64,000 bases of DNA from Amycolatopsis methanolica 239 (GCF_000739085.1 NZ_CP009110.1:4154001-4218000), one strand, 5' to 3'. Shown: positions 28,291 through 37,770, numbered from the stretch's first letter. Numbers and translations are program-made. The notes: generated from the letters alone by a model not told the origin.

Positions 28291-28881
28291 TCAGCCCCGC
28301 ATCCAACCGGCGCCGCGCCGGGCACCGCCCAGCGACGATCCCCCGGGCGCGGTCTTCCGCCACACCGCGACCCGCCCGGTGGCGGCCGTCCCGCCGGGGA
28401 GGCGGGTGGGGCGCTCGTCGAGCCGGGTGAAGCCGAGCCGGGCGGGGACGGCACCGCTGCGGTGGTTGGCCACGTCGTGCACGATCTCCACGCGGTTGGC
28501 GCCGACCCGGAACGCCTCGTCGGCCAGCAGGCGCGCCGCGCGGGTGGCCCATCCCCGGCCCGTGTAGGCCTTGGCCAGCCAGTAGCCCACTTCGAGCCCG
28601 CCACGGCCGATGCGCGCCATCAGCCCGCAGCTGCCCGCGACCGCCCCGTCCGGCCCGACGATCGCGTAGTCGAAGGTCTCCGCCGCGAGCCAGCTTTCCC
28701 GGGTCAGCGTCAGGAACTCCCGCGCGTCGCGCTCGGTGTAGCCGTCCACCGCCCACGGCATCCACGGCGCGAGGTGGTCCAGGGACTCGTTGACCAGGCG
28801 GTGCAGGAGCTCGGCGTCGCCGGCCCACCACCGGCGCAGCAGGATCACCCCGTCCGAGAGGGTCTCCGCAGGGATCTGCAT
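28291..28881 (-). CDS. GNAT family N-acetyltransferase (RimJ/RimL type)
   Basis: A 196-residue acetyltransferase. It opens with DGVILLRRWWAGDAELLHRLVNESLDHLAPWMPW, the RimJ/RimL-like N-terminus, then has AGSCGLMARIGRGGLEVGYWLAKAYTGRGWATRAARLLADEAF, where Q/RGxGxA acetyl-CoA-binding motif A is TGRGWA, and ANHRSGAVPARLGF. ATG 28881 starts at the domain boundary. It probably acetylates a protein N-terminus or small amine; the target is unknown. The 259 bp between it and the PAS-GGDEF gene start hold no recognisable signal. Confidence 0.87.
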   Translation of the reverse strand: MQIPAETLSDGVILLRRWWAGDAELLHRLVNESLDHLAPWMPWAVDGYTERDAREFLTLTRESWLAAETFDYAIVGPDGAVAGSCGLMARIGRGGLEVGYWLAKAYTGRGWATRAARLLADEAFRVGANRVEIVHDVANHRSGAVPARLGFTRLDERPTRLPGGTAATGRVAVWRKTAPGGSSLGGARRGAGWMRG

Positions 28882-28937
28882 CCCCCGATCATCCTCGCCG
28901 CGGCCGTGGCCCGCACGGGACTTTCCGCCGGGACGCC

Positions 28938-29374
28938 TCAGCCGATCCCGGCCTCGATGTGGGCGAGGTGCGCGGAGAGGATGGCCTCGAACGCCGCGCC
29001 GCGGTCCGCGCCGAGGGGCCGGACGTCGCGGGCGAAGTGCGCCAGGGCGGGGAAGCGTTCGGGGGTCGGCGCCCAGCACCGCGACGCGGAACAGCTCCAC
29101 ACCCTGTTCGTACTCCTCGGGCGTGAGAGTGCCGATCCCGGCGTCGGCGGAGATCAAGGCGGCGAGCAGGACCACGACCCGGTGGTAGCGGGCCGGGATC
29201 TCCTCGTCGGGCAGGCCCGACGCCCGCAGTGCCTGCAGCACCTCTTCCATGACCAGCGGCGAACCGGCGCCGCTCGAGGCGTACCGCCCCCAGATCGTGG
29301 CGAGCTGCGGGTGCCGGCCGAACGCCTCCCTCAGCCGCAGGGCCAGGGCGGTGATGCGCTGCTTCCAGGAGGTC
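28938..29374 (-). pseudogene. TetR regulator remnant (ligand domain only, frameshifted)
   Basis: SWKQRITALALRLREAFGRHPQLATIWGRYASSGAG and then LLAALISADAGIGTLTPEEYEQGVELFRVAV are a typical TetR C-terminal domain, but no DNA-binding domain precedes it. Near the end the frame breaks at a run of five G (29061-29065). With four, it continues as DPERFPALAHFARDVRPLG to a stop at 28938. Loss of the N-terminus plus a frameshift marks it as a dead gene. Confidence 0.7.
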
Positions 29375-29542
29375 GGCCGCGCACTGAGCGACCGCACCCG
29401 CACCCTGGAACAGCTCGCGGCCGCCCACGAGACGCCGAAGGGGAACAACGAGCGCATCCGCACGACCTGGTTCACCCCCGCCAACGCCGCAGCGCTCACC
29501 GGGGCCCTCGACGACTTGCTCGCCGACCTCGGCGGCTCCTAG
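29360..29542 (+). pseudogene. unrecognised C-terminal gene fragment
   Basis: An ORF end on the plus strand encodes about 57 residues (ALSDRTRTLEQLAAAHE, NNERIRTTWFTPANAAAL, DDLLADLGGS) and then stops. The codon pattern is gene-like and the sequence is amphipathic-helical, but there is no start region: upstream it runs into the antisense of the TetR remnant. It looks like the surviving 3' end of another gene joined to the decayed TetR locus. I do not recognise the family. Confidence 0.35.
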
Positions 29543-29578
29543 GTCGTGTCCGGTAAGCCCACGCCGAACGGCAGTGCG

Positions 29579-30739
29579 TCAGGTCATGATCGCGCTGTCG
29601 GGCACCACCGTGTCGTTGCGCAGCGCGTCCCACAGCTGCTTGGACTTCGTCTTGTCCCAGTGCTCCGCCGAGCCGGACGTGACCGGCACCGTCGTGGACA
29701 GCACGCCGTCCGAGGAGATGCCCCGCATCGCCCACGCCAGCCCGACCAGGTTGTGCAGGTGGTCGCCCTCGTCCATGGTCAGCGCGTCCGGCGCGGCGCC
29801 CAGCAGCGGGAACACGTCGAACGGGTTGAGCAGCGTGCCGGGGCTGGAGATCTGGCTGACCAGCGCGCCGATGAACTTGCGCTGGTTCTCGACGCGGTCC
29901 AGGTCCGACCGCGGGGTCGCGTCGCTGTGCCGCATCCGGACGAAGCCGAGCGCCTGCGCGCCGTCGAGTTCCTGGCAGCCGGCCGGGATCGTGATGCCGG
30001 TGACGGTGTCGCGCATCTCCTTGTCGACGCACATGTCGACGCCGCCGATCGCGTCGACGATGTTGGCGAACCCGCCGAACCCGATCTCGGCGTAGTGGTC
30101 GATGCGCAGCCCGGTGGCCTGCTCGACGGTCTTGACCAGCAGCGGCGCGCCGCCGATCGAGAACGCCGCGTTGATCTTGCTGGTGCCGTGGCCGGGGATG
30201 GCGACCTCGGAGTCGCGCGGCAGGCTGACCAGCGTCGGCTTGGTGTCGTTGTCCGGCAGGTGGGCGATCATCATCGTGTCGGTGCGCTGACCGCCGCCGG
30301 CGGCCTCGACGTCGCCGGTGACCAGCCGTTGCTCGTCCTCGGCGGTGAGGCCTTCACGGCTGTCCGAGCCGACGATGAGCCAGTTGGTGCCCTCGCCCGC
30401 GGCGGGGCGGCCCTCGTAGTCCTCCAGCGCGGCGACCCGGTTGATCGAGAACTCCAGGTACACCCACACGCCGGCGAGGAACAGCACGAACACCGACAGC
30501 AGCGTGAGCAGCACCTTGCCGGGGCCGAACCGGCGGCGCGGACGGCGCGCGGCGGGCGGCGGGGGCGGCGGGACGTCGCCGCGGGAGGGCATGGCCCGCG
30601 TCGGCGGCGGTCCGGGGCGGCGCGGCGGCGGCTGACGGTAGCCGCCCTCGCGGCCGGGCAACGGCATCATCTGCGCGGGCTGGTGCTGTCGCGGGCCGCG
30701 CGGCGGCACGCGCGGCGGGTAGCCACCCTGGTTCGTCAC
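29579..30739 (-). CDS. LCP (LytR-CpsA-Psr) family protein
   Basis: A 386-residue membrane-anchored LCP protein. The N-terminal ~70 residues are cytosolic and Pro/Arg-rich, followed by one membrane segment (VLLTLLSVFVLFLAGVWVYL). The extracytoplasmic LCP domain shows NWLIVGSDSREG, RTDTMMIAHLP, LVSLPRDSEV, INAAFSIGG and FVRMRHSDATPRSDLDRVENQRKF, holding the conserved Asp/Arg residues that bind the polyprenyl pyrophosphate. Such enzymes attach glycopolymers (arabinogalactan, teichoic acid-like) to peptidoglycan. GTG 30739 is used. Confidence 0.9.
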   Translation of the reverse strand: MTNQGGYPPRVPPRGPRQHQPAQMMPLPGREGGYRQPPPRRPGPPPTRAMPSRGDVPPPPPPAARRPRRRFGPGKVLLTLLSVFVLFLAGVWVYLEFSINRVAALEDYEGRPAAGEGTNWLIVGSDSREGLTAEDEQRLVTGDVEAAGGGQRTDTMMIAHLPDNDTKPTLVSLPRDSEVAIPGHGTSKINAAFSIGGAPLLVKTVEQATGLRIDHYAEIGFGGFANIVDAIGGVDMCVDKEMRDTVTGITIPAGCQELDGAQALGFVRMRHSDATPRSDLDRVENQRKFIGALVSQISSPGTLLNPFDVFPLLGAAPDALTMDEGDHLHNLVGLAWAMRGISSDGVLSTTVPVTSGSAEHWDKTKSKQLWDALRNDTVVPDSAIMT

Positions 30740-30838
30740 GCCATCACCGTTCCCCGATCGACCGGCCCTAGGACGCCCCTAGTGAACCGCAAACGTCACC
30801 GATCAGGACGTGCAGCACCCCGAAAGGGTTGCGCAGCG

Positions 30839-31513
30839 CTACCCGGGCAGGCGAAGCCGCTGGTCAGGACGCACCGACCAGGCCGTGAGGGAGGCCACAC
30901 CGGCGGCGTCGAGGGCGAACTCGCGGGCCAGCCGGTTCCACACCCCCGGCCGGTACAGCATGGCGTGCCCCTCGGACATGACCTCGATCCGCACCACACG
31001 CCGTGCGACCGCCTGGGCGCGCTCCGCGTAGGCGAAGGACTCCGCGGGCCGGGTGATGCGGTCACGCGTGCCGTGGGCGATGACGACCGTCTTGCCCGTC
31101 ACCGGTTCCACCGGCTCGCCGATCGGGGTCCATGGGGCCAGCGCCAGCACCGACCGCACTTCCGGCTCGTCGGCGACCCGCAACGCGACGCGGCCGCCCA
31201 TCGAATGCCCGGCGAGGAACACCGGGACGTCCGGCCGCTCGGCCCGGATCCGCCGCAGCGCCCACCGCGCGTCGGCCACCGGGTGCAGGTCGGGGTCGTT
31301 CCACCCGCGCACGCGGTTGCGCAGCAGCCGCACCTCCACCCCGTGCGGCGCCCCGGCCCGCAGGATCTGCCGCGCCAGCGGCACCATCCGCAGGTAGGCC
31401 AGTCCCCACGGCCGCACCACGTTGAGGCCGTTCTCGGCGCCCCCGTGCAGGACGAGCACGACCGCCCGCACCGGTCCGCGGGCACGCCAGGTCGTCAGCA
31501 CCGGATCGCTCAC
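30839..31513 (-). CDS. alpha/beta hydrolase (dienelactone hydrolase-like)
   Basis: A 224-residue cytosolic alpha/beta hydrolase. Visible features are VVLVLHGGAENG (oxyanion region), the nucleophile elbow GHSMGG, HGTRDRITRP with the acidic residue, and EGHAML with the catalytic His. GTG 31513 gives a family-like N-terminus and leaves 80 bp to the divergent SIS gene; an upstream GTG at 31564 in the same frame is an alternative. The natural ester or thioester substrate is not evident. Confidence 0.82.
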   Translation of the reverse strand: MSDPVLTTWRARGPVRAVVLVLHGGAENGLNVVRPWGLAYLRMVPLARQILRAGAPHGVEVRLLRNRVRGWNDPDLHPVADARWALRRIRAERPDVPVFLAGHSMGGRVALRVADEPEVRSVLALAPWTPIGEPVEPVTGKTVVIAHGTRDRITRPAESFAYAERAQAVARRVVRIEVMSEGHAMLYRPGVWNRLAREFALDAAGVASLTAWSVRPDQRLRLPG

Positions 31514-31593
31514 ACCAGGAGCCAACACCGCGCCCGGTGCGATTCTTCCGCCGACCACCCGCACGGGGTGGTCCGCCGCCTAGGGTCGGGCGC

Positions 31594-32307
31594 ATGATCA
31601 ACGATCTGGTCGCCGGCGCGCTGCAGCGGGCCGGCGAACGCAACGGCAGGGAGATCGAGCGGGCCGCCGCGCTGGTGCTGGGTGCGGTGCGGGCGGACGC
31701 GCTGGTGTTTACCGCAGGCGCCGGGCACTCGCTGGCGTCGGTCGCCGAGACCTTCTACCGCGCGGGCGGCCTGGCCTGCGTGTATCCGCTGTACCACCCG
31801 GACCTGCTGCCGCTGCACGGCGCCGCGGCCAGCACGGCGGCGGAGCGGCGGTCCGGCCTGGCCGCGGAGGTGCTGGCCGAGCGCGCGCCCGGGCGGGCCG
31901 ACGTGGTGTTCGTGTTCTCCAACTCCGGCGTCAACCCCTACCCGGTGGAGCTGGCCGAGGCCGCCCGCGCGGCGGGGGCGCCGGTGGTGGCGGTGACCTC
32001 GCGGGCGTCGGTCGAGGCGGCGCCGCGCCGCTCGCACAGCACCCTGCTGGAGCAGGCCGACGTCGTGCTCGACACCGGTGTCCGCCCGGGCGACGCCGCC
32101 TTCCCCGCGGACGACCCGCGCACGGTGGCGCTGTCCTCGCTGCTCAACGTGTTCCTGTGGAACGAGGTGCTGGCGCACGTCTTCGACACGGCCCGCCAGG
32201 ACGGCGTCGAGGTGCCGCTGTGGCGCAGCTCGAACGTCGAGGGCGGCGACGCGGCCAACGCCACGCTGCTGGACCACTACCGCCCGCGGGTGCCCGCCCT
32301 CCGTTAG
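31594..32307 (+). CDS. SIS domain-containing protein (sugar isomerase family)
   Basis: A 237-residue protein with one SIS (phosphosugar-binding) domain: ADALVFTAGAGHSLASVAETFYRAGG, then ADVVFVFSNSGVNPYPVELAEAARAAGAPVVAVTSR. The SNSG segment is the phosphosugar-binding loop. The extended C-terminus with LLNVFLWNEVL resembles the UPF0309 group, related to N-acetylglucosamine/muramic acid phosphate metabolism, but substrate and reaction cannot be assigned. Its stop overlaps the stop of the convergent ABC exporter. Confidence 0.83.
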   Translation: MINDLVAGALQRAGERNGREIERAAALVLGAVRADALVFTAGAGHSLASVAETFYRAGGLACVYPLYHPDLLPLHGAAASTAAERRSGLAAEVLAERAPGRADVVFVFSNSGVNPYPVELAEAARAAGAPVVAVTSRASVEAAPRRSHSTLLEQADVVLDTGVRPGDAAFPADDPRTVALSSLLNVFLWNEVLAHVFDTARQDGVEVPLWRSSNVEGGDAANATLLDHYRPRVPALR

Positions 32308-34172
32308 GCCGCCGCGGCGGGCTCCTCGGCGAACTGGGTGTGGTAAAGGTCGGCGTAGCGGCCGTTCACGGCGAGCAGCTCCTCGTGGGTGCCGCGTTCG
32401 ACGATGCGCCCGGCCTCGACCACCAGGATCTGGTCGGCCGCCCGCACGGTGGACAACCGGTGCGCGATGACCAGCGCGGTTCGGCCCTCCAGCGCGTGCG
32501 ACAGGGCCTCGCTGACCGCCGCCTCGGACTCCGAGTCCAGGTGCGCGGTCGCCTCGTCCAGCACGATCACCCGCGGGTGCGCCAGCAGCAGCCGCGCGAT
32601 GGTCAGCCGCTGCCGTTCACCGCCGGAGAGCCGGTAGCCGCGCTCCCCCACCAGCGTGTCCAGCCCGTCGGGCAGGCTGCGGACCAGCTCGGCGAGCCGC
32701 GCTCGCTCCAGCGCGTCCCAGATCTCCTCCTCCGCGACACCCGGCCGCGCGTACTCCAGGTTGGCGCGGATGGTGTCGTGGAACAGATGCCCGTCCTGGG
32801 TGACCACGCCGACAGTGTCCCGGATCGCGGCGAAGGCCAGGTCGCGGACGTCCACATCGGACAGCCGGATGGCGCCGGAGTCGACGTCGTAGAGGCGCGG
32901 CAGCAGCGACGCGATCGTCGACTTGCCCGCACCGGACGAGCCGACCAGCGCGACCATCTGCCCCGGTTCGGCACGGAAGCTGATCCCGTGCAGGACCTCC
33001 TCGCCGCCGCGGGTGTCCAGTGTGGACACCTCCTCCAGCGAGGCGAGCGAGTACTTGTCGGCGGCCGGGTAGGCGAAGCGGACGTCGTCGAACTCGACCG
33101 ACACGCCACCCTCCGGCACGGTGCGGGCGTCCGGCTTCTCGGTGATCATCGGATCCAGGTCGAGCACCTCGAAGACCCGCTCGAACGACACCAGCGCGGT
33201 CATCACGTCCACGCGGACGTTGGCCAGCGCGGTCAGCGGGCTGTAGAGCCTGGTCAGCAGCAGCGCGAGGGCGACGACGGTGCCCGGGGCGAGCTGCCCG
33301 CGGATCGCCAGCCAGCCGCCGAGCCCGTAGACCAGGGCCGTCGCGAGGGCCGAGACCAGGGTCAGGCTGGTCATGAACCAGCGGGTCAGCATCGCGGTCC
33401 GCACGCCGATGTCCCGCACGCGGCCGGCGCGGGCGCCGAAGTCCTCGACCTCCCGCTTCGGCCGCCCGAACAGCTTGACCAGCGTCGCGCCCGGCGCGGA
33501 GAACCGCTCGGTCATCTGGGTGGTCATCCCGGCGTTGAGCTGGGCCGACTCGCGCTGCAGGTCGGCCATCCGGCGGCCGATGCGGCGCGCGGGGAGCACG
33601 AACACCGGCAGCAGCACCAGCGCCAGCAGCGTCACCTGCCAGGACAGGGTGACCATGACCGCGAGCGAGAGCACCAGCTGGATCACGTTCGTGACCAGGC
33701 CGGACAGGGTCGCCGTGAACGTGCGCTGCGCGCCGATCACGTCGTTGTTCAGGCGGCTGACCAGCGCGCCGGTGCGGGTGCGGGTGAAGAACGCGATCGG
33801 CATGCGCTGCACGTGCTCGAACACCGCGCGGCGCAGGTCGTAGATCAGTCCCTCGCCGATGCGGGCGGACAGCCAGCGTTCGACGAGCCCGAACCCGGCG
33901 TCGGCGATCGCCAGCCCGGCCACGACGACGGCAAGCAGGACGACCAGGCCGGCGTCCTTGCCGCCGACGATGGTGTCGACCACCTTGCCCGCCAGTACCG
34001 GCGTGCTCACCGCGATCACCGCCGACACCACGGTCAGCGCCAGGAAAACCAGCAGGCTGCGCCAGTACGGGCGGGCGAAGCGCGTGACCCGCCGCACGGT
34101 TCCGGGCGCGAGGCCCTTCGGCGTGTTCGCCGCGCGCATCGCCGAACTCATCAACGACCAGGTGTTGTCCAC
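32304..34172 (-). CDS. ABC exporter, fused transmembrane and ATPase domains
   Basis: A 622-residue half-transporter. Six membrane helices (about residues 40-330) precede the nucleotide-binding domain with Walker A GSSGAGKST, signature LSGGERQRLTIARLL, Walker B VIVLDEAT and H-loop IAHRLST. It is expected to dimerise and export lipids, peptides or drugs. GTG 34172 was chosen; GTG 34181, three codons upstream, is an alternative. There is no accessory gene next to it, so the cargo is unknown. Confidence 0.9.
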   Translation of the reverse strand: MDNTWSLMSSAMRAANTPKGLAPGTVRRVTRFARPYWRSLLVFLALTVVSAVIAVSTPVLAGKVVDTIVGGKDAGLVVLLAVVVAGLAIADAGFGLVERWLSARIGEGLIYDLRRAVFEHVQRMPIAFFTRTRTGALVSRLNNDVIGAQRTFTATLSGLVTNVIQLVLSLAVMVTLSWQVTLLALVLLPVFVLPARRIGRRMADLQRESAQLNAGMTTQMTERFSAPGATLVKLFGRPKREVEDFGARAGRVRDIGVRTAMLTRWFMTSLTLVSALATALVYGLGGWLAIRGQLAPGTVVALALLLTRLYSPLTALANVRVDVMTALVSFERVFEVLDLDPMITEKPDARTVPEGGVSVEFDDVRFAYPAADKYSLASLEEVSTLDTRGGEEVLHGISFRAEPGQMVALVGSSGAGKSTIASLLPRLYDVDSGAIRLSDVDVRDLAFAAIRDTVGVVTQDGHLFHDTIRANLEYARPGVAEEEIWDALERARLAELVRSLPDGLDTLVGERGYRLSGGERQRLTIARLLLAHPRVIVLDEATAHLDSESEAAVSEALSHALEGRTALVIAHRLSTVRAADQILVVEAGRIVERGTHEELLAVNGRYADLYHTQFAEEPAAAA

Positions 34173-34332
34173 GCCGCCCACCCTAAAAGTTCGACATTAC
34201 TTGATGTCTACCCCGAAGACGCAGAGGTCAACGCGGCAGGTCACCAAAAGCTTCCCAGGCGTTGCCCGCGATTCCGCCCTCGGTAACCTTTGCCCATGGG
34301 GAGGGACGAACGAGACCACCCGGCGGCCCGCG

Positions 34333-35640
34333 ATGACCACTGAGCACACCGAGGTGCGCCGGCCGGTCCCCGCAGCCGCCCTCGACCGGTGGCGGGCCCT
34401 GCTCGCCGCGCACCCGCTGACCGTCGACCTGGTCTTCTACCTCGGGTGCACCGTCTACGCCATCGCGCTGGCCCTCACCAACCAGTTCTACGGTTTTCGC
34501 ATCTGGGGTGCGTGCGCCGCGTTCGGCTACGGCTTCGCCACCGCACACACCGGCTGGCTGATCGCCACCCGCCGCCAGGGCGGGCTGCTGCGTTCCCGCT
34601 GGGTGGGGATCGCCGGCATCGGCGTGCTGTCGATGCTGCTGCCCCTGGCGATCCTGGTGGTCCGGCGGCTGACCGGCACCGACTGGCTGAACACGCCGTT
34701 CTCCTGGAGCGCGCAGCCAGAGGTGTGGGTGATCGAGCGGTCGGCACGCCTGCTGCTGGACAACGGCACGCCGTATGTGGACGTCGGGGCGCTCACCCGG
34801 GCGCCGGAGGTCAACGACTATACGCCCTACGGGCCGGTCATGGCCGTGTTCGGGCTGCCCCGCGCCCTGTTCGGCGGGAGCCCGGTGGCCGACGCACTCA
34901 CCGACGCCCGGCTGATGTTCGCCCTGACCGCGTGCGTGTGCGCGTGGCTGACGATCCGGCTGTCCCGGACGCCGCGGGTTCCGGTGCGCGCGGCGCAGTT
35001 CGCGATGGCGTGCCCGCTCACTGCGCTGACCTGGGCGGTCGCCGGGCCGGACCTGGCGATCGTCGGTCTCATGCTCGTCGCCGCCGCGCTCGCGGCCCGG
35101 GACCGTCCGGTGGCGAGCGGGATCGTCCTCGCGCTGGTGATCAGCGCGAAGCTCATCGTCGCACCGGCCGCGGTGGTGCTGGCCGTGCTCGTCTTCGCCC
35201 GCCTGGGCGGCAGGGCCCTGGCGCGCTTCCTCACCACGACGGTGGTCGCGTGCGCGGTGCTCAACATCCCGGTGTTCCTGGTGAACCCGCGGGCCTTCGT
35301 GGAGCACGTGATCCGGTTCCCGGCCGGCCTGGGCCAGGTGACGTCACCGGCGGCGAGCCCGCTGCCGGGCTATCTCATCGCCAGTACCGGACCGGCCGGG
35401 AAAGTGGCCGCGTTCGTCCTGCTCGCGGGCGCCGCTGCCGCGATCCTCGTGTGGTTGCTGCGGCGTCCGCCCGTCGCGGGCTCGGACGCGTTGTGGCGCA
35501 TCGCCGTCGGGCTGGGAGCGTTCACGCTCCTGACGCCCGCGACGCGCTTCGGGTACCTGGTGTACCCGTGCGTGCTCCTCGGTGCGATGTTGTGCTTCCG
35601 CCGCGCCGAGGCCGGAGGTGCCCGGCCTACTTCTTCTTAG
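34333..35640 (+). CDS. GT87-like integral membrane glycosyltransferase (DUF2029 type)
   Basis: A 435-residue polytopic protein with about ten to twelve hydrophobic segments. The first extracytoplasmic loop carries NGTPYVDVGALTRAPEVNDYTPYGPVMAVFGLP, a pattern typical of GT87/DUF2029 polyprenol-phosphate-sugar-dependent transferases, which add mannose or arabinose to envelope glycans outside the membrane. ATG 34333 lies just before a hydrophilic ~25-residue N-terminus. Its 3' end overlaps the convergent HTH gene by 14 bp. The acceptor is unknown. Confidence 0.75.
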   Translation: MTTEHTEVRRPVPAAALDRWRALLAAHPLTVDLVFYLGCTVYAIALALTNQFYGFRIWGACAAFGYGFATAHTGWLIATRRQGGLLRSRWVGIAGIGVLSMLLPLAILVVRRLTGTDWLNTPFSWSAQPEVWVIERSARLLLDNGTPYVDVGALTRAPEVNDYTPYGPVMAVFGLPRALFGGSPVADALTDARLMFALTACVCAWLTIRLSRTPRVPVRAAQFAMACPLTALTWAVAGPDLAIVGLMLVAAALAARDRPVASGIVLALVISAKLIVAPAAVVLAVLVFARLGGRALARFLTTTVVACAVLNIPVFLVNPRAFVEHVIRFPAGLGQVTSPAASPLPGYLIASTGPAGKVAAFVLLAGAAAAILVWLLRRPPVAGSDALWRIAVGLGAFTLLTPATRFGYLVYPCVLLGAMLCFRRAEAGGARPTSS

Positions 35641-35836
35641 CGCGCGTCGCCCCGCCGCGTCCGCGCAACTGCACACCGGATTCGGAAAGCACGCGGTGCA
35701 CAAAGCCGTACGAGCGTCCGGTCGACTCGGCCAGGGCTCGAATGCTGGCGCCCTTCTCGTATTTCTTCTTCAGGTCAGCGGCCAGCTTGTCACGCGTACT
35801 GCCGGTGATCCGCGCGCCCTTCTTCAGGTCAGCCAC
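35627..35836 (-). CDS. small helix-turn-helix protein
   Basis: A 69-residue basic protein, conserved in actinomycetes. The central KYEKGASIRALAESTGRSYGFVHRVL is a helix-turn-helix of the Hin/transposase-like type. It is followed by the GVQLRGRGG segment and a Lys-rich tail (TRAKKK). GTG 35836 was chosen because conserved sequence (ADLKKGARITG) starts immediately after it. The protein is too small to have a ligand domain and probably acts as a DNA-binding or nucleoid-associated factor; targets are unknown. Confidence 0.8.
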   Translation of the reverse strand: MADLKKGARITGSTRDKLAADLKKKYEKGASIRALAESTGRSYGFVHRVLSESGVQLRGRGGATRAKKK

Positions 35837-35944
35837 GTCGTTCCGCCTTCCACCAGATCGCGTTGGCAGGCCACAGTGGGCCTCGTCACGCAATGATCGA
35901 ACACGAACCGAGAATTTGCCAGACGACGGGCGAAAAACCTGCCC

Positions 35945-35996
35945 AATGGCGGAAAAATTGCGCCATTCAAGGTGGTTGCCTAGTCCAACTAAGCAA
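35945..35996. promoter_or_regulatory. two inverted repeats in AT-richer intergenic DNA
   Basis: AATGGCG (35945-35951) pairs with CGCCATT (35961-35967). TTGCCTAG (35976-35983) pairs with CTAAGCAA (35989-35996) with one mismatch. They lie between the ABC-F stop at 36014 and the HTH gene start at 35836, both on the minus strand, so they may form the ABC-F terminator or an HTH-gene operator. Confidence 0.35.
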
Positions 35997-36013
35997 TCGG
36001 GCCTTTGTTTACC

Positions 36014-37642
36014 TCACGCCAACTGGACGAGTTCCAAGTAATCATCCGACCAGTGATCCTCCGTGCCGTCGGGCAACAGGATCACGCGCTCGGGCTCCAG
36101 CGCCTCGACCGCGCCCGGGTCGTGGGTGACCAGCACGACGGCGCCGGTGTAGCTGCGCAGGGCGTTGAGCACCTGTTCGCGGCTGGCCGGGTCGAGGTTG
36201 TTCGTCGGCTCGTCGAGCAGCAGGACGTTGGCGGCGCTGGACACCAGGCCCGCGAGCGCGAGCCGGGTCTTCTCGCCGCCGGAGAGGGTGCCGGCGGGCT
36301 GGTCGAGTTGCTCACCGGTGAACAGGAACGAGCCCAGCAGGTTCCGCAGCTCCTGCGCGCCGGTGTCGGGGGCGAGGTGGCGGATGTTCTCCCACACGCT
36401 CGCGTCGTGGTCCAGTGTCTCGTGTTCCTGCGCGTAGTAGCCGAGGCGCAGCCCGTGGCCGGCTTCGACGCTGCCGGTGTCGGGTTTCTCCATGCCGCCG
36501 AGCAGGCGCAGCAGGGTGGTCTTGCCCGCGCCGTTGAGGCCGAGCACGACGACCTTGGTGCCGCGGTCGATCGCGAGGTCGACGCCGGTGAAGATCTCCA
36601 GCGAGCCGTACGATTTGGACAGTCCCTCGGCGGTGAGCGGGGTGCGCCCGCACGGGGCGGGGGCCGGGAACTTGATGTGCGCGACCTTGTCGGCCTGGCG
36701 CTGGTCGTCCAGGCTCGCGAGCATCTGCTCGGCGCGGCGGGCCATGTTCTTCGCCGCGACGGCCTTCGTGGCCTTCGCGCCGAGTTTCGCGGCCTGGGCC
36801 TGCAGCGCGGCGGCCTTCTTCTCGGCGTTGGCCCGCTCCCGGCGGCGGCGCTTCTCGTCGGTGGCGCGCGCTTCCAGGTAGCGGTTCCAGGTCATGTTGT
36901 AGTTGTCCAGCTCGCCGCGGGTGGCGTCGAGGAACCAGACCTTGTTGACGACCTCGGCCAGCAGCTCGACGTCGTGGCTGATCACCACGAGACCGCCCTC
37001 GTGGCCCTTGAGGAAGCCGCGCAGCCAGTTGATCGAGTCGGCGTCGAGGTGGTTGGTCGGCTCATCGAGCAGCAGGATCGTGTCCGAGCGGCCGGAGGCG
37101 CCCACGTCGGAGGCGGCGAACAGGATGCGGGCCAGCTCGACGCGGCGGCGCTGACCGCCGGAGAGGGTGCGCAGCGGCTGGGCGAGGACGCGGTCGGCCA
37201 GGCCGAGGTTGGCGCAGATGCGGGCGGCTTCGCTCTCGGCGGCGTACCCGCCCAGCGAGGCGAAGCGCTCTTCGAGGCGGCCGTAGCGGCGGATGGCCTT
37301 GTCCCGTTCAGCGTCGTCGACCAGCTCGGACATGGCGGTCTGGGCCTTCTCCATGTCGCGCAGCAGGGTGTCGAGACCGCGGGCGGACAGGACGCGGTCC
37401 TTGGCCGTGACGGAGAGGTCGCCCTCGCGCGGGTCCTGGGGCAGGTAGCCGAGTTCGCTGCCGCGGCGGACCTCGCCCGCGTAGGGCTCCCCCTCACCCG
37501 CGAGGACCTTCAGGGTGGTGGTCTTGCCGGCGCCGTTGCGCCCGACCAGGCCGATGCGATCGCCCGGCTGGATGCGCAGGGTGGTGTCGGAAAGCAGAAT
37601 GCGCGACCCGGCGCGCAGTTCGAGGCCGGTGGCCGTGATCAA
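36014..37642 (-). CDS. ABC-F family ATPase (ribosome-associated type)
   Basis: A 542-residue protein with two ATP-binding cassettes in tandem and no membrane segments. Walker A motifs are GRNGAGKTT and GLNGAGKTT. Signatures are LSGGQRRRVELAR and LSGGEKTRLALAG, and both Walker B motifs end LLLDEPTN. The basic linker (RRRRERANAEKKAAALQAQ) is the P-site tRNA interaction motif region. Such proteins act on translating ribosomes, either as translation factors or antibiotic-protection factors. TTG 37642 was selected: GGGAG lies five bases upstream and homology starts at LITATGLELRAG. Confidence 0.88.
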   Translation of the reverse strand: MITATGLELRAGSRILLSDTTLRIQPGDRIGLVGRNGAGKTTTLKVLAGEGEPYAGEVRRGSELGYLPQDPREGDLSVTAKDRVLSARGLDTLLRDMEKAQTAMSELVDDAERDKAIRRYGRLEERFASLGGYAAESEAARICANLGLADRVLAQPLRTLSGGQRRRVELARILFAASDVGASGRSDTILLLDEPTNHLDADSINWLRGFLKGHEGGLVVISHDVELLAEVVNKVWFLDATRGELDNYNMTWNRYLEARATDEKRRRRERANAEKKAAALQAQAAKLGAKATKAVAAKNMARRAEQMLASLDDQRQADKVAHIKFPAPAPCGRTPLTAEGLSKSYGSLEIFTGVDLAIDRGTKVVVLGLNGAGKTTLLRLLGGMEKPDTGSVEAGHGLRLGYYAQEHETLDHDASVWENIRHLAPDTGAQELRNLLGSFLFTGEQLDQPAGTLSGGEKTRLALAGLVSSAANVLLLDEPTNNLDPASREQVLNALRSYTGAVVLVTHDPGAVEALEPERVILLPDGTEDHWSDDYLELVQLA

Positions 37643-37770
37643 GAGAACTCCCGGATAGCGGGGGTGGACGGGTGGCATCGACGGGCCTGCCGGACAGGCG
37701 GCCCGGAGCTACTCCAACTGGACATCCACGCAACCCAGTGTACGGATCACCGTCCAGCCATTTTCCCCGC

